From Streptococcus oralis (GTDB lineage: Bacteria; Bacillota; Bacilli; Lactobacillales; Streptococcaceae), in assembly GCF_001578935.1 (NCBI RefSeq), contig NZ_KQ969522.1, forward strand, positions 29,158 to 93,157: a stretch of 64,000 nucleotides of DNA, written 5' to 3'. The notes beneath the pieces were generated by a model. That model saw only the letters and a program-made list of their open reading frames with translations. It ran no database searches and had not been told where the DNA came from. This document shows positions 47,068 to 56,136 of the stretch, in pieces (position 1 is the first letter of the stretch; every line of letters begins with the position of its first letter). The position numbers were made by a program, and so were the translations under genes.

Positions 47068-48013
47068 AAGCAAACATACCAAACTCTTCTGCCTTCTCAT
47101 TATTCTGGCCATCGGAGCTTGTCTCCTCTACTTTTGGCCTATCACCCAACTGTCTGCCTTTGCCTGGAAACTGCGTTCCCAAAAAATCATCGTTTATCTC
47201 TTGGTAGCTATCGCGACAGGAATTTCGACCATTAGTTTTCAAACCCTGACGGAAAATCGCTTTCTAACACCCAGTATTTTAGGAATTGAGTCCTTCTATG
47301 TCTTGCTACAGACCCTGCTACTGATATTTGAAAGCAAATTTCTACAGCTTGGAAAGTCTCCTATCTTAGAGTTCCTAGTCTTGCTTCTGCTTCAATCCCT
47401 CTTCTTTCTTGCCTTACAAGGCTACTTGAAGACGCTGATGAAGCAAGATCTAGTCTTCATCCTGCTAATCTGTCTAGCACTCGGAAGTCTCTTTCGAAAT
47501 ATCAGTACCTTCCTCCAAGTCCTGATGGATCCAAATGAATACGATAAACTGCAGAACAGTCTCTTTGCCTCCTTTCAGCATCTCAACACTTCCATCCTAG
47601 CCATCGGTTCTCTGATCATCCTCGCTTTGACAATCTTTTTCTTTCGAAAAGCAGTCGTTCTAGATGTCTTGCACCTGCAAAGAGAAACGGCTCAGATACT
47701 GGGACTGGATGTTGAAAAAGAACAGAGAGAACTCCTCTGGGGCATCGTGCTCTTGACCTCAACAGCCACTGCCTTGGTAGGGCCTATGGCCTTCTTCGGC
47801 TTTATGCTAGCCAATCTCACCTACCTCATTGTCAAAGATTATCGGCACAAGTTGCTCTTTATCGTAGCCATTCTGATTGGATTTATTAGTTTGACCTTGG
47901 GGCAGGCCCTCATCGAACGAGTCTTTGCACTGGAAATTCGCATCAGCATGATCATCGAGAGTGTGGGTGGGGTCTTATTCTTTATCTTACTATACAGGAG
48001 GGCACGTCGGTGA
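47057..48013 (+). CDS. piuC: Iron-compound ABC transporter permease PiuC
   Basis: 318 residues, second FecCD-type permease, forming a heterodimer with PiuB. The ATG at 47057 follows GAGAGGGGGAC inside the end of piuB. Membrane segments run along the whole length, with the ATPase-coupling motif near GPMAFFGFMLANLTY. Its TGA overlaps the GTG start of the ATPase gene. Confidence 0.9.
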   Translation: MQFKSKHTKLFCLLIILAIGACLLYFWPITQLSAFAWKLRSQKIIVYLLVAIATGISTISFQTLTENRFLTPSILGIESFYVLLQTLLLIFESKFLQLGKSPILEFLVLLLLQSLFFLALQGYLKTLMKQDLVFILLICLALGSLFRNISTFLQVLMDPNEYDKLQNSLFASFQHLNTSILAIGSLIILALTIFFFRKAVVLDVLHLQRETAQILGLDVEKEQRELLWGIVLLTSTATALVGPMAFFGFMLANLTYLIVKDYRHKLLFIVAILIGFISLTLGQALIERVFALEIRISMIIESVGGVLFFILLYRRARR

Positions 48014-48762
48014 AACTGGAAAACATTGACAAATCCATTCAAAAACAGGATATTTTGCAAGACATTTCCCTTGAAGTCAGTCCTCAAAAACTGACAGCCT
48101 TCATTGGTCCAAATGGTGCTGGAAAATCGACTCTCCTCTCCATCATGAGCAGACTGACTAAGAAGGATCAGGGAATACTTAGTATCAAAGGGCGTGAAAT
48201 TGAGAGTTGGAATTCGCAAGAACTGGCCAAAGAACTCACCATCCTAAAGCAGAAGATTAATTATCAAGCCAAATTGACCGTTGAAGAGCTGGTCAGCTTT
48301 GGACGTTTTCCCTACAGCCGTGGTCGACTGAGAGCAGAAGACTGGGAAAAAATCCGAGAAACCCTGGACTATCTGGAACTGACAAACTTAAAAGATCGCT
48401 ACATCGATAGTCTGTCTGGAGGACAGCTTCAACGTGTCTTTATCGCTATGGTACTGGCCCAAGATACAGACTTTATCTTGCTGGACGAACCGCTTAACAA
48501 TCTCGATATCAAGCAAAGTGTCAGCATGATGCAGATTCTTCGGCGACTGGTGGAGGAACTAGGGAAGACCATTATCATCGTCCTCCACGATATCAACATG
48601 GCTAGCCAGTATGCGGATGAAATTGTTGCCTTTAAAGACGGTCAAGTCTTTTGCAAGGGAAGGACTGCTCAAATCATGCAGGCTGACCTGCTCAGTCAAC
48701 TCTATGAGATTCCCATCACGCTGGCTGATATCAATGGCAAAAAGATCTGTATCTATAGCTAG
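48010..48762 (+). CDS. piuD: Iron-compound ABC transporter ATPase PiuD
   Basis: 250 residues. Walker A GPNGAGKST (near 35), signature LSGGQLQR, Walker B FILLDEP, switch histidine in LHDINMA: the FepC/FhuC class. It starts at GTG 48010, overlapping the previous stop (GTGA), with CAGGAGGG upstream. Energises PiuBC. A 98-base gap with a strong hairpin separates it from piuA. Confidence 0.93.
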   Translation: MKLENIDKSIQKQDILQDISLEVSPQKLTAFIGPNGAGKSTLLSIMSRLTKKDQGILSIKGREIESWNSQELAKELTILKQKINYQAKLTVEELVSFGRFPYSRGRLRAEDWEKIRETLDYLELTNLKDRYIDSLSGGQLQRVFIAMVLAQDTDFILLDEPLNNLDIKQSVSMMQILRRLVEELGKTIIIVLHDINMASQYADEIVAFKDGQVFCKGRTAQIMQADLLSQLYEIPITLADINGKKICIYS

Positions 48763-48792
48763 CTATTCTGAACTCATGTTAGAGAACCCTCT

Positions 48793-48823
48793 GTCTCTTA
48801 GCTAACAAGCCTATCTAAGAGAC
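48793..48823 (+). other. Intercistronic hairpin between piuD and piuA
   Basis: Perfect nine-base inverted repeat GTCTCTTAG / CTAAGAGAC with a 13-base loop and no T-run. Placed before the binding-protein gene, it may protect the 3' segment of the mRNA so that piuA is made in excess. Confidence 0.55.
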
Positions 48824-48860
48824 TCCCTACATCGTTATCACATTTTAAAAAGGAGAAATC

Positions 48861-49832
48861 ATGAAAACATCCCTTAAACTTTATCTCACTGCCCTAGTGG
48901 CTAGCTTCTTGCTCCTACTTGGTGCATGTAGTACAAATACAAACTCAAGCACTAGCCAGACAGAGACAAGTAGCTCTGCTCCAACAGAGGTAACCATTAA
49001 AAGTTCACTAGATGAGGTCAAACTTTCAAAGGTTCCTGAAAAGATTGTAACCTTTGATCTCGGTGCTGCGGATACTATTCGCGCTTTAGGATTTGAAAAG
49101 AATATCGTCGGAATGCCTACAAAAACTGTTCCGACTTACCTAAAAGATCTCGCAGGAAATGTCAACAATGTGGGTTCTATGGTTGAGCCAGACCTAGAAG
49201 CCATTGCTGCTCTTGAACCGGATTTGATTATCGCTTCACCACGTACCCAAAAATTCGTAGACAAGTTCAAAGAAATTGCTCCAACTGTTCTCTTCCAAGC
49301 AAGTAAGGACGACTACTGGACTTCTACCAAGGCTAACATCGAATCTCTAGCAAGCGCCTTTGGTGAAACTGGTACACAGAAAGCCAAAGAAGAATTGGCC
49401 AACCTAGACAAGAGCATCCAAGAAGTCGCTACTAAAAACGAAAGTTCTGACAAAAAAGCCCTTGCTATCCTCCTCAATGAAGGAAAAATGGCTGCCTTTG
49501 GTGCCCAATCTCGTTTCTCTTTCTTGTATCAAACCTTGAAATTCAAACCAACAGATGCTAAAATCGAAGATTCTCGTCATGGACAAGAAGTCAGCTTTGA
49601 AGGTATCAAGGAAATGAATCCTGACATCCTCTTTGTCATCAACCGTACCCTTGCCATCGGTGGAGATAACTCTAGTAACGACGGCGTCCTAGAAAATACC
49701 CTCATCGCTGAAACTCCTGCCGCTAAAAATGGAAAAATTATCCAACTAACACCAGACCTCTGGTATCTAAGCGGAGGCGGCCTTGAATCAACAAAACTCA
49801 TGATTGAAGACGCACAAAAAGCTTTGAAATAA
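48861..49832 (+). CDS. piuA: Iron-compound-binding lipoprotein PiuA
   Basis: 323 residues, substrate-binding protein of the piu importer. The lipobox LLGAC (C23) marks lipid anchoring. A Ser/Thr linker is followed by the FatB/CeuE-type fold (IVTFDLGAADTIRALG, EPDLIIASPRTQK, LLNEGKMAAFG, WYLSGGGLESTKLMI). Closely resembles pneumococcal PiuA, which binds heme and catecholate siderophore complexes. AAAAAGGAGAAATC precedes the ATG. Confidence 0.95.
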   Translation: MKTSLKLYLTALVASFLLLLGACSTNTNSSTSQTETSSSAPTEVTIKSSLDEVKLSKVPEKIVTFDLGAADTIRALGFEKNIVGMPTKTVPTYLKDLAGNVNNVGSMVEPDLEAIAALEPDLIIASPRTQKFVDKFKEIAPTVLFQASKDDYWTSTKANIESLASAFGETGTQKAKEELANLDKSIQEVATKNESSDKKALAILLNEGKMAAFGAQSRFSFLYQTLKFKPTDAKIEDSRHGQEVSFEGIKEMNPDILFVINRTLAIGGDNSSNDGVLENTLIAETPAAKNGKIIQLTPDLWYLSGGGLESTKLMIEDAQKALK

Positions 49833-49837
49833 GCAAG

Positions 49838-49867
49838 AAAACCCAACATCAGGTGATGTTGGGTTTA
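49838..49867. terminator. Bidirectional terminator between piuA and yidD
   Basis: Twelve-base perfect stem AAACCCAACATC / GATGTTGGGTTT with a four-base loop; plus-strand tail TATTTTCC. Confidence 0.9.
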
Positions 49868-50107
49868 TTTTCCTTCTTGATTTCGTTTGAGGGAAAAGTG
49901 GTCTGGGACGGGGTCCTGGCCTGTTTTCGACCAGGGGTGGCAACGTAAAATTCGAGCCAAGCCCATCAGAACACCCTTGAAGCCATGTTTTTCAATAGCC
50001 TGAATCATGTAATTTGAACAAGTCGGCTCAAAGCGACAAGAAGGTGGAAAGGCTGGCGAGATAAAACGTTGGTAAAAGCGCACAGGCGCTATTAAGATTC
50101 GTTTCAT
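49865..50107 (-). CDS. yidD: Membrane protein insertion efficiency factor YidD
   Basis: 80 residues with the YidD pattern [34 protein letters not shown] and LRCHPW near the end. It acts at the inner face of the membrane near YidC/Sec. Its start touches the rluB stop, so it is the last gene of the murI-to-yidD operon. Confidence 0.95.
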   Translation of the reverse strand: MKRILIAPVRFYQRFISPAFPPSCRFEPTCSNYMIQAIEKHGFKGVLMGLARILRCHPWSKTGQDPVPDHFSLKRNQEGK

Positions 50108-50829
50108 TATTTCTTGGTTACAGCCATGGTATGCAGTTGGCTGATTTCTTTTTTATTAAGGCGACGGGCTTCACCTGGACGGAGACCAGTCAAGTCTAGA
50201 TGTCCAAAACGTGTCCGTGACAACTTATCCACTTGAAGATCGACAGCTTCAAACATCTTCTTAACCTGATGATTACGCCCTTCATGGATGGTCAACTGTA
50301 CCACTGAGCGATTTTTAACTGGATCCACTTTGAGAATCTCATAGACAGCTGGCTTGGTTTTCTTGCCATCAATCTCAAGACCGCGGGTCAAGGGACGAAG
50401 ATTGTCCTTATTGGCCACACCTTTAACACGCGCGACATAGACCTTATCAATCTCATTACGGGGGTGAATCATCTCATCCGTAAAGTCACCATCATTGGTC
50501 AAAATCAAGACACCTGATGTATCCCAGTCCAAACGTCCCACAGGGTAAATGCGTTCTTTGACATTGGGCAGAAGGTCGACAACAGTCTTACGACCCTTGT
50601 CGTCTGTTACACTGGAAATCACTCCACGTGGTTTATTAAGCAGATAGTAGACCTTTTCTTCGTTGTAGATGGGCTGGCTCTCAACTTCGACTTTATCGCC
50701 AGACTTGATGGTGGTTGCTAGTTCACGCACCACTTGGCCGTTAACCGTCACCAAACCTTGCTTGATCAGCTCCTCTGCTTTTCTCCTACTGGCCACACCT
50801 GCGTGGGCAATATACTTATTGATTCTCAT
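50107..50829 (-). CDS. rluB: 23S rRNA pseudouridine synthase RluB/RsuA family
   Basis: 240 residues. An N-terminal S4 RNA-binding domain ([25 protein letters not shown]) is followed by the catalytic domain with the Asp motif [18 protein letters not shown] and KVYVARVKG. In Gram-positives this scpAB-linked member is normally RluB, modifying U2605 of 23S rRNA; RsuA-type specificity cannot be fully excluded. Overlaps the scpB end by 14 bases. Confidence 0.92.
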   Translation of the reverse strand: MRINKYIAHAGVASRRKAEELIKQGLVTVNGQVVRELATTIKSGDKVEVESQPIYNEEKVYYLLNKPRGVISSVTDDKGRKTVVDLLPNVKERIYPVGRLDWDTSGVLILTNDGDFTDEMIHPRNEIDKVYVARVKGVANKDNLRPLTRGLEIDGKKTKPAVYEILKVDPVKNRSVVQLTIHEGRNHQVKKMFEAVDLQVDKLSRTRFGHLDLTGLRPGEARRLNKKEISQLHTMAVTKK

Positions 50830-51385
50830 CTTCTTCTATCCTTTCACCAAATAATTGGCTTTCTTGGGCTTGAATCTCAAGCTCATCAATCACTGGTAGT
50901 TCTTCCAAATGGTTAATCCCCATGTAATCTAGGAAATAATCCGTAGTCACATAGAGGTTGGGGCGGCCCAAAACTTCTTTTTTCCCATCTTCTCTTATCA
51001 GTTCAAAGGCTTGTAGCTTAGCTAGAGCTCCACTAGAATTAACCCCACGGATGGCATCAATCTCAATTCGGGTAATCGGTTGCTTGTAGGCAATGATGGA
51101 CAAGGTCTCAAGGGCAGCCCGAGACAAGCTCTGGTTGATGGGTGCCTTGGAGTATTCCTTCAAAATCGCTGCAAATTGAGGCTTGGTGACCAATCTGTAG
51201 GCACCGCCTGTCTCAATCAGGGACAAGCTCGAATCTTGGTCTTTTTCATACTTCTGGGTTAATTTTTCTAAACTCTGTTGGATACCTGTCGGTGGTAGAG
51301 AGAGGAGTTCAGCTAACTGGCGGACTCGAATCCCATCTTCACCTGCTACAAACAAGAGCGCTTCTATTTCTGCTAAAGTACTCAT
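50816..51385 (-). CDS. scpB: Segregation and condensation protein ScpB
   Basis: 189 residues, two tandem winged-helix domains ([52 protein letters not shown]). ScpB dimers bind the ScpA kleisin and Smc to load condensin on the chromosome. It follows scpA after 18 bases and overlaps rluB. Confidence 0.96.
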   Translation of the reverse strand: MSTLAEIEALLFVAGEDGIRVRQLAELLSLPPTGIQQSLEKLTQKYEKDQDSSLSLIETGGAYRLVTKPQFAAILKEYSKAPINQSLSRAALETLSIIAYKQPITRIEIDAIRGVNSSGALAKLQAFELIREDGKKEVLGRPNLYVTTDYFLDYMGINHLEELPVIDELEIQAQESQLFGERIEEDENQ

Positions 51386-51403
51386 CTTTCCTCTCTATCA
51401 AGT

Positions 51404-52132
51404 CTAGCTTTGTGCCTCTTGATTTTCTTCCTTCTTTTCCATGAGATAGATATCTCCGAAACTCTCCTCTTGCACGAGGGCCAGTTCCTGGGTTTTGATT
51501 AACTCTAGGGTTGCCAAAAAGAGGGTAATAACCTCTTGGACATTCTGGGCTTCCTTGAACAAATCCTGCAAGCACAACTGGTCTCGTCCAGCCAAGGACT
51601 CTTTTACGATGACCATCATGTCCTCAATCTTATACTCATCCCGCAAGATGGTCGTGTGATTCTGTGCGAACTCCTCTTTTTTCTTGGCTAGGATATTTGA
51701 AAAAGCCAAAAAGAGGTCAATGGTCGTCTTGTCATGCACAAGCTCAGCATCCTCGTAAATCAACTCTGTTGGCGCTTTGGAATAGTACTGGGCCCGATCT
51801 TGGTGCTTAGCCTCCAAGTGCTCACCCAAGAGCTTGAACTTGCGGTATTCTTCGATTTGAGAGAGAAGGTCCTGCTCCAGGTCATCCTCCAAGTCTGTCA
51901 CTTCCGCTACCTTTGGCAAGAGCTTGCGGCTCTTGATCAGCATCAGTTGACTGGCCATGACCATATACTCGCCCGTCACTTCCAGACGCATGGCCTGCAG
52001 AGTTGAGACATAGGCTAGGTACTGTTCGATGACTTCCGTAATGGGCACATCGTAAATATCCATCTGGTACTTAGAAACCAGGTGCAAGAGCAGGTCCAGG
52101 GGCCCTTCAAAATCTTTTAATTTAATATCCAT
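51404..52132 (-). CDS. scpA: Segregation and condensation protein ScpA (kleisin)
   Basis: 242 residues with the kleisin N-terminal motif [33 protein letters not shown] and a C-terminal winged-helix segment. It bridges the Smc heads. Start and xerDL stop share one base. Part of the xerDL-scpA-scpB-rluB order conserved in streptococci. Confidence 0.96.
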   Translation of the reverse strand: MDIKLKDFEGPLDLLLHLVSKYQMDIYDVPITEVIEQYLAYVSTLQAMRLEVTGEYMVMASQLMLIKSRKLLPKVAEVTDLEDDLEQDLLSQIEEYRKFKLLGEHLEAKHQDRAQYYSKAPTELIYEDAELVHDKTTIDLFLAFSNILAKKKEEFAQNHTTILRDEYKIEDMMVIVKESLAGRDQLCLQDLFKEAQNVQEVITLFLATLELIKTQELALVQEESFGDIYLMEKKEENQEAQS

Positions 52133-52866
52133 TATCTATATTTTTCTAAGGTCAGGACTGTTTTTAATCCTAGTTTTTTTGCAATTTCGTACAAATCGAC
52201 CTTGTTTTCAATCTGTCTTAGAATGAACTGTTCCCGCAAGGCTTGGGCGGATAAGGCTGGAAAACCTTTCTCCTTGACAAAGGACTCTAGCTGACGAAAG
52301 GCCCACTGACGAGAATAGGCTTTCCCACCCCTTTCAAAGAGATAGGTCTGCCCCATCAAGGGTTCTAGCTCTGGAATCAAGGGCGCAGGAATGGTGACAA
52401 TCCTCTGTTGGGAAGCCTTGTTAATTCGCAACACCTGAAAATCCAGATTGATATCCGCGACCTTGAGAACTAAAATCTCACTCGGTAACAAGCCTATTTC
52501 CAAGATAAGAAGCGCTAGTAAGCGTCCTTCTGGATAATTACTTTCCTGCCAAAAAGACTCTAGGTCTAAAATCTCTGGTTTTTCAGTCTTCTTTTCAGCT
52601 TGCTTAGCTAATTCCAGACGGTAAAAACTGTCCACCTCTCCTTTTCGATAGAGAAAGTAGAGAAATTGGTTACAGGCCGAAAGTTTTCGCTTCTGGGCGC
52701 TGATTTTTAGATTGGCTAGCTGTGCTTGGTAAATCTTGAGACTAGTTTCAGAGATCCGCTCATCTACAATGTCTAAAAATTGCTCCAAATCATACTTATA
52801 GGACTGCTTGGAATTGGCAGACAAACCCTGCTTTCCCTCTAAAAAGTCTGAAATCCTCTCTCTCAT
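52132..52866 (-). CDS. xerDL: XerD-like tyrosine recombinase paralogue with degenerate active site
   Basis: 244 residues from the ATG at 52866, matching the streptococcal XerDL length; another ATG lies two codons earlier and both overlap the previous stop. It has the SAM-like N-terminal core-binding domain and the shape of the catalytic domain, but the HxxR box reads AQALR without the histidine, while a Tyr remains in LEKYR. Known streptococcal XerDL proteins are not the dif recombinase (that is XerS). Role unknown, probably DNA binding rather than recombination. Confidence 0.85.
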   Translation of the reverse strand: MRERISDFLEGKQGLSANSKQSYKYDLEQFLDIVDERISETSLKIYQAQLANLKISAQKRKLSACNQFLYFLYRKGEVDSFYRLELAKQAEKKTEKPEILDLESFWQESNYPEGRLLALLILEIGLLPSEILVLKVADINLDFQVLRINKASQQRIVTIPAPLIPELEPLMGQTYLFERGGKAYSRQWAFRQLESFVKEKGFPALSAQALREQFILRQIENKVDLYEIAKKLGLKTVLTLEKYR

Positions 52867-53324
52867 TTGCATCGAATCTCATATTCCTTACTAAAGTCAT
52901 GCAAGAGGGCATTGACGACCTTGAGGATAGACTTGCGCGTGATGATTCCTTGAAAAATCCCTTCATCATCTACCACTGGCAAGAAGGGTTCATCTACCAG
53001 TTTATGGAGGACCTCTGTGATGTTATAGTCAGGAGCGACGACTGCCACATCTGTCTTAGTCATATTGACGATGTCTGTCTTTGCCATCTGCTCATCCGTC
53101 AAACCTTGCTCCATTTGATAAGCCAAAATGTCTCTCAGACCAATAGTCCCGACAAAGCGTTTGTCAAAGGTCACAACAGGGATACGGGTATAGGTGATTT
53201 GGCTCAGCACTAAAATCGCATGGTCAGCGTTATGGGTATCGATCAAGGCCGCTAGATTCTCAGCAGGTGTAAGAAAAGTCTCTTCCTGCTCCAATAAAAA
53301 TGCTTCAAATTCCTTGGCAATCAT
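52863..53324 (-). CDS. CBS-domain protein, DarB/CbpB-like
   Basis: 153 residues consisting of a CBS pair: first unit near FLTPAENLAALIDTHNADHAILVL...RIPVVTFDKRFVGTIGLRDIL, second near VAPDYNITEVLHKLVDEPFLPVVDDEGIFQGIITRKSIL. The length and layout fit DarB (Bacillus YkuL) and CbpB of Listeria, which bind cyclic di-AMP and regulate the stringent factor Rel and pyruvate carboxylase. Ligand binding here is inferred. Overlaps neighbours on both sides. Confidence 0.8.
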   Translation of the reverse strand: MIAKEFEAFLLEQEETFLTPAENLAALIDTHNADHAILVLSQITYTRIPVVTFDKRFVGTIGLRDILAYQMEQGLTDEQMAKTDIVNMTKTDVAVVAPDYNITEVLHKLVDEPFLPVVDDEGIFQGIITRKSILKVVNALLHDFSKEYEIRCK

Positions 53325-53842
53325 CGAGCAAACTCCTTGGACAGACCTGGATAAACCTCATGATCACGTGTCAAAAAGTCCACTTTGAAATAGCTGTCAT
53401 CAATCTCCACACGGGCATAGAGGCATTCTTGGATGGGACCACGAGGTTGGCTGATAGAGCCAGGATTTAAAAAGAGGGTCTTTCCTTCCATCCAAGCAGC
53501 CGGCACATGGAGATGCCCATAAAGACAAAGGTCTGCTTGCTCTTCTTGGGCCCAGAGGTCCAGTTTTTGAAAACTAAAGTTAATGTCAAAAAGGTGACCG
53601 TGGGTCTGGATGATCTTGGTTGGCCCTAGCTGGGTCACGAGGCGTTCTGGATAACCTCCGTAAAAGTCCATATTGCCCTTGACAACTTGGATTCCCTCCC
53701 ATAGGGGAGAGTCGGGGCGAAGTTCTGAGTCACCATCGTGAAAAATGGCATCAACTTTCCCCAGATAGCGGTCACGGATTTCTTCCACAATCAAGCTATC
53801 TCCGTGGGAATCACTCATTACAATGATGGTTTGCTTTGCCAT
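53321..53842 (-). CDS. Metallophosphoesterase, YfcE/MJ0936 type
   Basis: 173 residues with calcineurin-like phosphoesterase motifs: VMSDSHGD (residues 8-15), [21 protein letters not shown] and LYGHLHVP. These residues bind two metal ions. Members hydrolyse phosphodiesters; the cellular substrate is unknown. Start overlaps the rdgB end by 25 bases. Confidence 0.9.
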   Translation of the reverse strand: MAKQTIIVMSDSHGDSLIVEEIRDRYLGKVDAIFHDGDSELRPDSPLWEGIQVVKGNMDFYGGYPERLVTQLGPTKIIQTHGHLFDINFSFQKLDLWAQEEQADLCLYGHLHVPAAWMEGKTLFLNPGSISQPRGPIQECLYARVEIDDSYFKVDFLTRDHEVYPGLSKEFAR

Positions 53843-54789
53843 GATGGAAATACCTCCACTAATTTTTTCACCGCAAGTGCACGGTGGGATTGGCTATTTT
53901 TTTCTTCTAGAGTCAGCTCGGCCGAGGATTTACCTGTTTCTCCGACGAGAAAGAGGGGATCGTAGCCAAAGCCATTTTTACCCTTGGGCTCAAAGTTAAT
54001 GTAACCTGGCCAGTCTGCTTCGACAACCAAGCTTTCCTTGTTTGGACTAGCTACGACTAGGGTTGTATGGAACTGGGCTGAACGGTCCTTGAGTTCAAAG
54101 ACCATGGCCAATTCGTGCAAGAGTTTGGCATTGTTTTCACGGTCTGTCGCTCCGACTCCTGCGAAACGAGCTGACCAGACACCCGGCAACCCACCCAGAA
54201 CATCCACTTTGAGGCCTGAGTCATCTGCTAGAACCATTTTCCCTGTAAGTTTAGAAATGGTTTCAGCCTTGAGGCGAGCATTTTCTTCAAAGGTCATACC
54301 TGTTTCTGCGACTTCAGGCAAATCTGGATAGTCATTGAGATTTTCCACATCGTAGCCTAGTTTATCAAAAATCGCTCGGAATTCCTTGGTCTTGCCTTCG
54401 TTGCGAGTCGCAATCAATAAGGTTTCTCTGACCTTACTAGTTTCAAAGAAGGTTTCTACATCGACTCCTTCTTTAGGCAATTCGACATGCAGGAGTTGTC
54501 CATTTTCAATCAAGAGCAGAGCTCCCTGACGTTGGATGACTTCTAGATTGCGACCTGCTTCTTGGTTCAAGATGTCAAGTACAAAGGAAAGCAGGCGGTA
54601 AGGAGAGTTATAGCGTAAAACAGTGACAGAAAGCGGAAAGCCCCGTTCTTCGTCCCGAAAGATTTGAGACAGTTCAAAGAGAGGAAAATCAATCTCCTCA
54701 TCCGTCAAGGTGCGAATCCCACCAAAAACACTATAGGACCCGACATACCAGTCTTGGTCGTCCTTGTATTCATAAATTTTCTTTGTCAT
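53818..54789 (-). CDS. rdgB: Non-canonical purine NTP pyrophosphatase RdgB/HAM1 with N-terminal extension
   Basis: Removes ITP, dITP and XTP from the nucleotide pool. 323 residues from the ATG at 54789 (GGAGC upstream). The first 125 or so residues are a streptococcal extension of unknown function; the catalytic part begins at [14 protein letters not shown] and continues with [30 protein letters not shown] and GFGYDPLF, ending [10 protein letters not shown]. The start overlaps the murI stop by four bases. Confidence 0.95.
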   Translation of the reverse strand: MTKKIYEYKDDQDWYVGSYSVFGGIRTLTDEEIDFPLFELSQIFRDEERGFPLSVTVLRYNSPYRLLSFVLDILNQEAGRNLEVIQRQGALLLIENGQLLHVELPKEGVDVETFFETSKVRETLLIATRNEGKTKEFRAIFDKLGYDVENLNDYPDLPEVAETGMTFEENARLKAETISKLTGKMVLADDSGLKVDVLGGLPGVWSARFAGVGATDRENNAKLLHELAMVFELKDRSAQFHTTLVVASPNKESLVVEADWPGYINFEPKGKNGFGYDPLFLVGETGKSSAELTLEEKNSQSHRALAVKKLVEVFPSWQSKPSL

Positions 54790-55580
54790 AATGTTACATG
54801 CTCCACGTGAAGGTCTTTTTCCAGCCATTCTTCGGCGATTTTCTTAAAACTCTGGCTACTGGCTGTAGTGTAAAAGCGGTGATGCAAGGTGACATCTTTC
54901 CGACTGCGATTGATCTCAAAATAATTGAGCAAGACGGAAATATCCCGCACGCACTCCGCTCCGCTATCGATCAAGGTGACCTCAGGCCCCATGACATTTT
55001 GGATGATAGGACGAAGGAGCGGATAATGGGTACAGCCTAAAACCAAGGTATCCACGCGCCCCACCAAGGGACGCAGGGTCTCATAAACCACCTTTTTAGT
55101 CAAGCTGGTTGAAAGCGCCCCTGACTCCACCAAAGGCACAAACTTCGGACAAGCCAGACTCTCTACCTGCAAGGTCGGTGCCAGATCCTGAATCTTTTCA
55201 CGGTAAATATCTGACTGGACCGTCATGGGAGTTCCAATAACACCGATTTTCCCGTCTTTGGTGGCTTGAATAGCGGCCGAAGCGCCTGGTAAGATCACTC
55301 CTAAAACAGGAATGTCCAAGGCTTCCTTGATTTCTTCCCAAACAACAGCTGTCGCTGTATTGCAGGCAAAAACAATCATCTTGACATCCTTGGTCAAGAG
55401 AAAGTTGACCAACTGCCAAGTATATTCCCGAATCTGCTCCGCTGGTCTTGGTCCGTAGGGTGCTCTGGCTGAATCACCAATATAGACAATTTCTTCATGA
55501 GGGAGCTGTCTCATCAGCTCTCTGACGACCGTCAGTCCCCCCACACCCGAATCTAAAAATCCAATAGGTCGATTATCCAT
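54786..55580 (-). CDS. murI: Glutamate racemase MurI
   Basis: Supplies D-glutamate for peptidoglycan. 264 residues with N-terminal [12 protein letters not shown] and the two catalytic cysteines C73 (FACNTATA) and C183 (GCTHYPLL). AAGAAGAGCTG precedes the ATG. First gene of the nine-gene minus-strand operon down to yidD. Confidence 0.96.
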   Translation of the reverse strand: MDNRPIGFLDSGVGGLTVVRELMRQLPHEEIVYIGDSARAPYGPRPAEQIREYTWQLVNFLLTKDVKMIVFACNTATAVVWEEIKEALDIPVLGVILPGASAAIQATKDGKIGVIGTPMTVQSDIYREKIQDLAPTLQVESLACPKFVPLVESGALSTSLTKKVVYETLRPLVGRVDTLVLGCTHYPLLRPIIQNVMGPEVTLIDSGAECVRDISVLLNYFEINRSRKDVTLHHRFYTTASSQSFKKIAEEWLEKDLHVEHVTL

Positions 55581-55602
55581 CAGCTCTTCTTTCTAAAAAT
55601 AG

Positions 55603-55623
55603 GGTTGGAGTGACACTCCAACC
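55603..55623 (-). terminator. Terminator downstream of yneF
   Basis: Stem GGTTGGAGT / ACTCCAACC with a three-base loop; the minus strand continues to ATTTTTAG. It separates yneF from the murI operon. Confidence 0.75.
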
Positions 55624-55646
55624 TCCTCTTTTATATGGTTTCTTGC

Positions 55647-55892
55647 TTATTTTTTCTTGCTATTTGCAAGGGCTGCCTTTTGTTGGCGAATGATTTGGTG
55701 GTAGACTTGTTGCACTTTTGCTTCGCTTGGTTTTTGTCCATTAGCCGACAGCAAGGCCCGTACAGCTTCTGCATTGAGGCGAGGGTTGTCTGCAAATTCT
55801 TTTTCCACTTGCTTGCGCACCAAGTACATGCCTCCAAGGGCTCCACCCAGGAAGGCCACGATAATCAAAACGATTGCTAAAATTAGATCCAT
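55647..55892 (-). CDS. yneF: YneF family (UPF0154) small membrane protein
   Basis: 81 residues: an N-terminal membrane segment ([23 protein letters not shown], residues 3-25) followed by the family motif [37 protein letters not shown] sequence (here starting ADNPRLN). Function unknown. GGAGATACAA precedes the ATG. A BOX element lies just upstream. Confidence 0.92.
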   Translation of the reverse strand: MDLILAIVLIIVAFLGGALGGMYLVRKQVEKEFADNPRLNAEAVRALLSANGQKPSEAKVQQVYHQIIRQQKAALANSKKK

Positions 55893-55913
55893 TTGTATCT
55901 CCTATTTCTTTTT

Positions 55914-56027
55914 TATACTCCATGAAAATCATCAGCAAACTAGGAAGCTAGTCTCAGGTTGCTCAAAACACTGTTTTGAGGTTACAGATAGAGCTGACGT
56001 GGTTTGAAGAGATTTTAGAAAGAGTAT
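55914..56027 (+). repeat. BOX element (boxA-boxC, no boxB)
   Basis: Begins TATACTCCATGAAAATC, contains AACTAGGAAGCTAG, the GCTCAAAACACTGTTTTGAG hairpin, and ends in GCTGACGTGGTTTGAAGAG...GAGTAT. These are recognisable boxA and boxC modules of pneumococcal and mitis BOX repeats with no boxB unit between. It is non-autonomous and probably mobilised in trans; it lies upstream of yneF and downstream of treC. Confidence 0.9.
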
Positions 56028-56104
56028 TATCTGTATCCATTATACCACAAAGTCCCCCGACTGACTAGTTTGACCTTTCCTGCTCATTTGGTTACGTTTC
56101 AAAA

Positions 56105-56128
56105 AAAGAGCCTGAAAGCAGACTCTTT
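56105..56128 (-). terminator. Terminator of treC
   Basis: Stem AAAGAG-CTG / CAG-CTCTTT with a short loop, followed on the minus strand by a run of T. Confidence 0.85.
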
Positions 56129-56136
56129 GGCATTCT

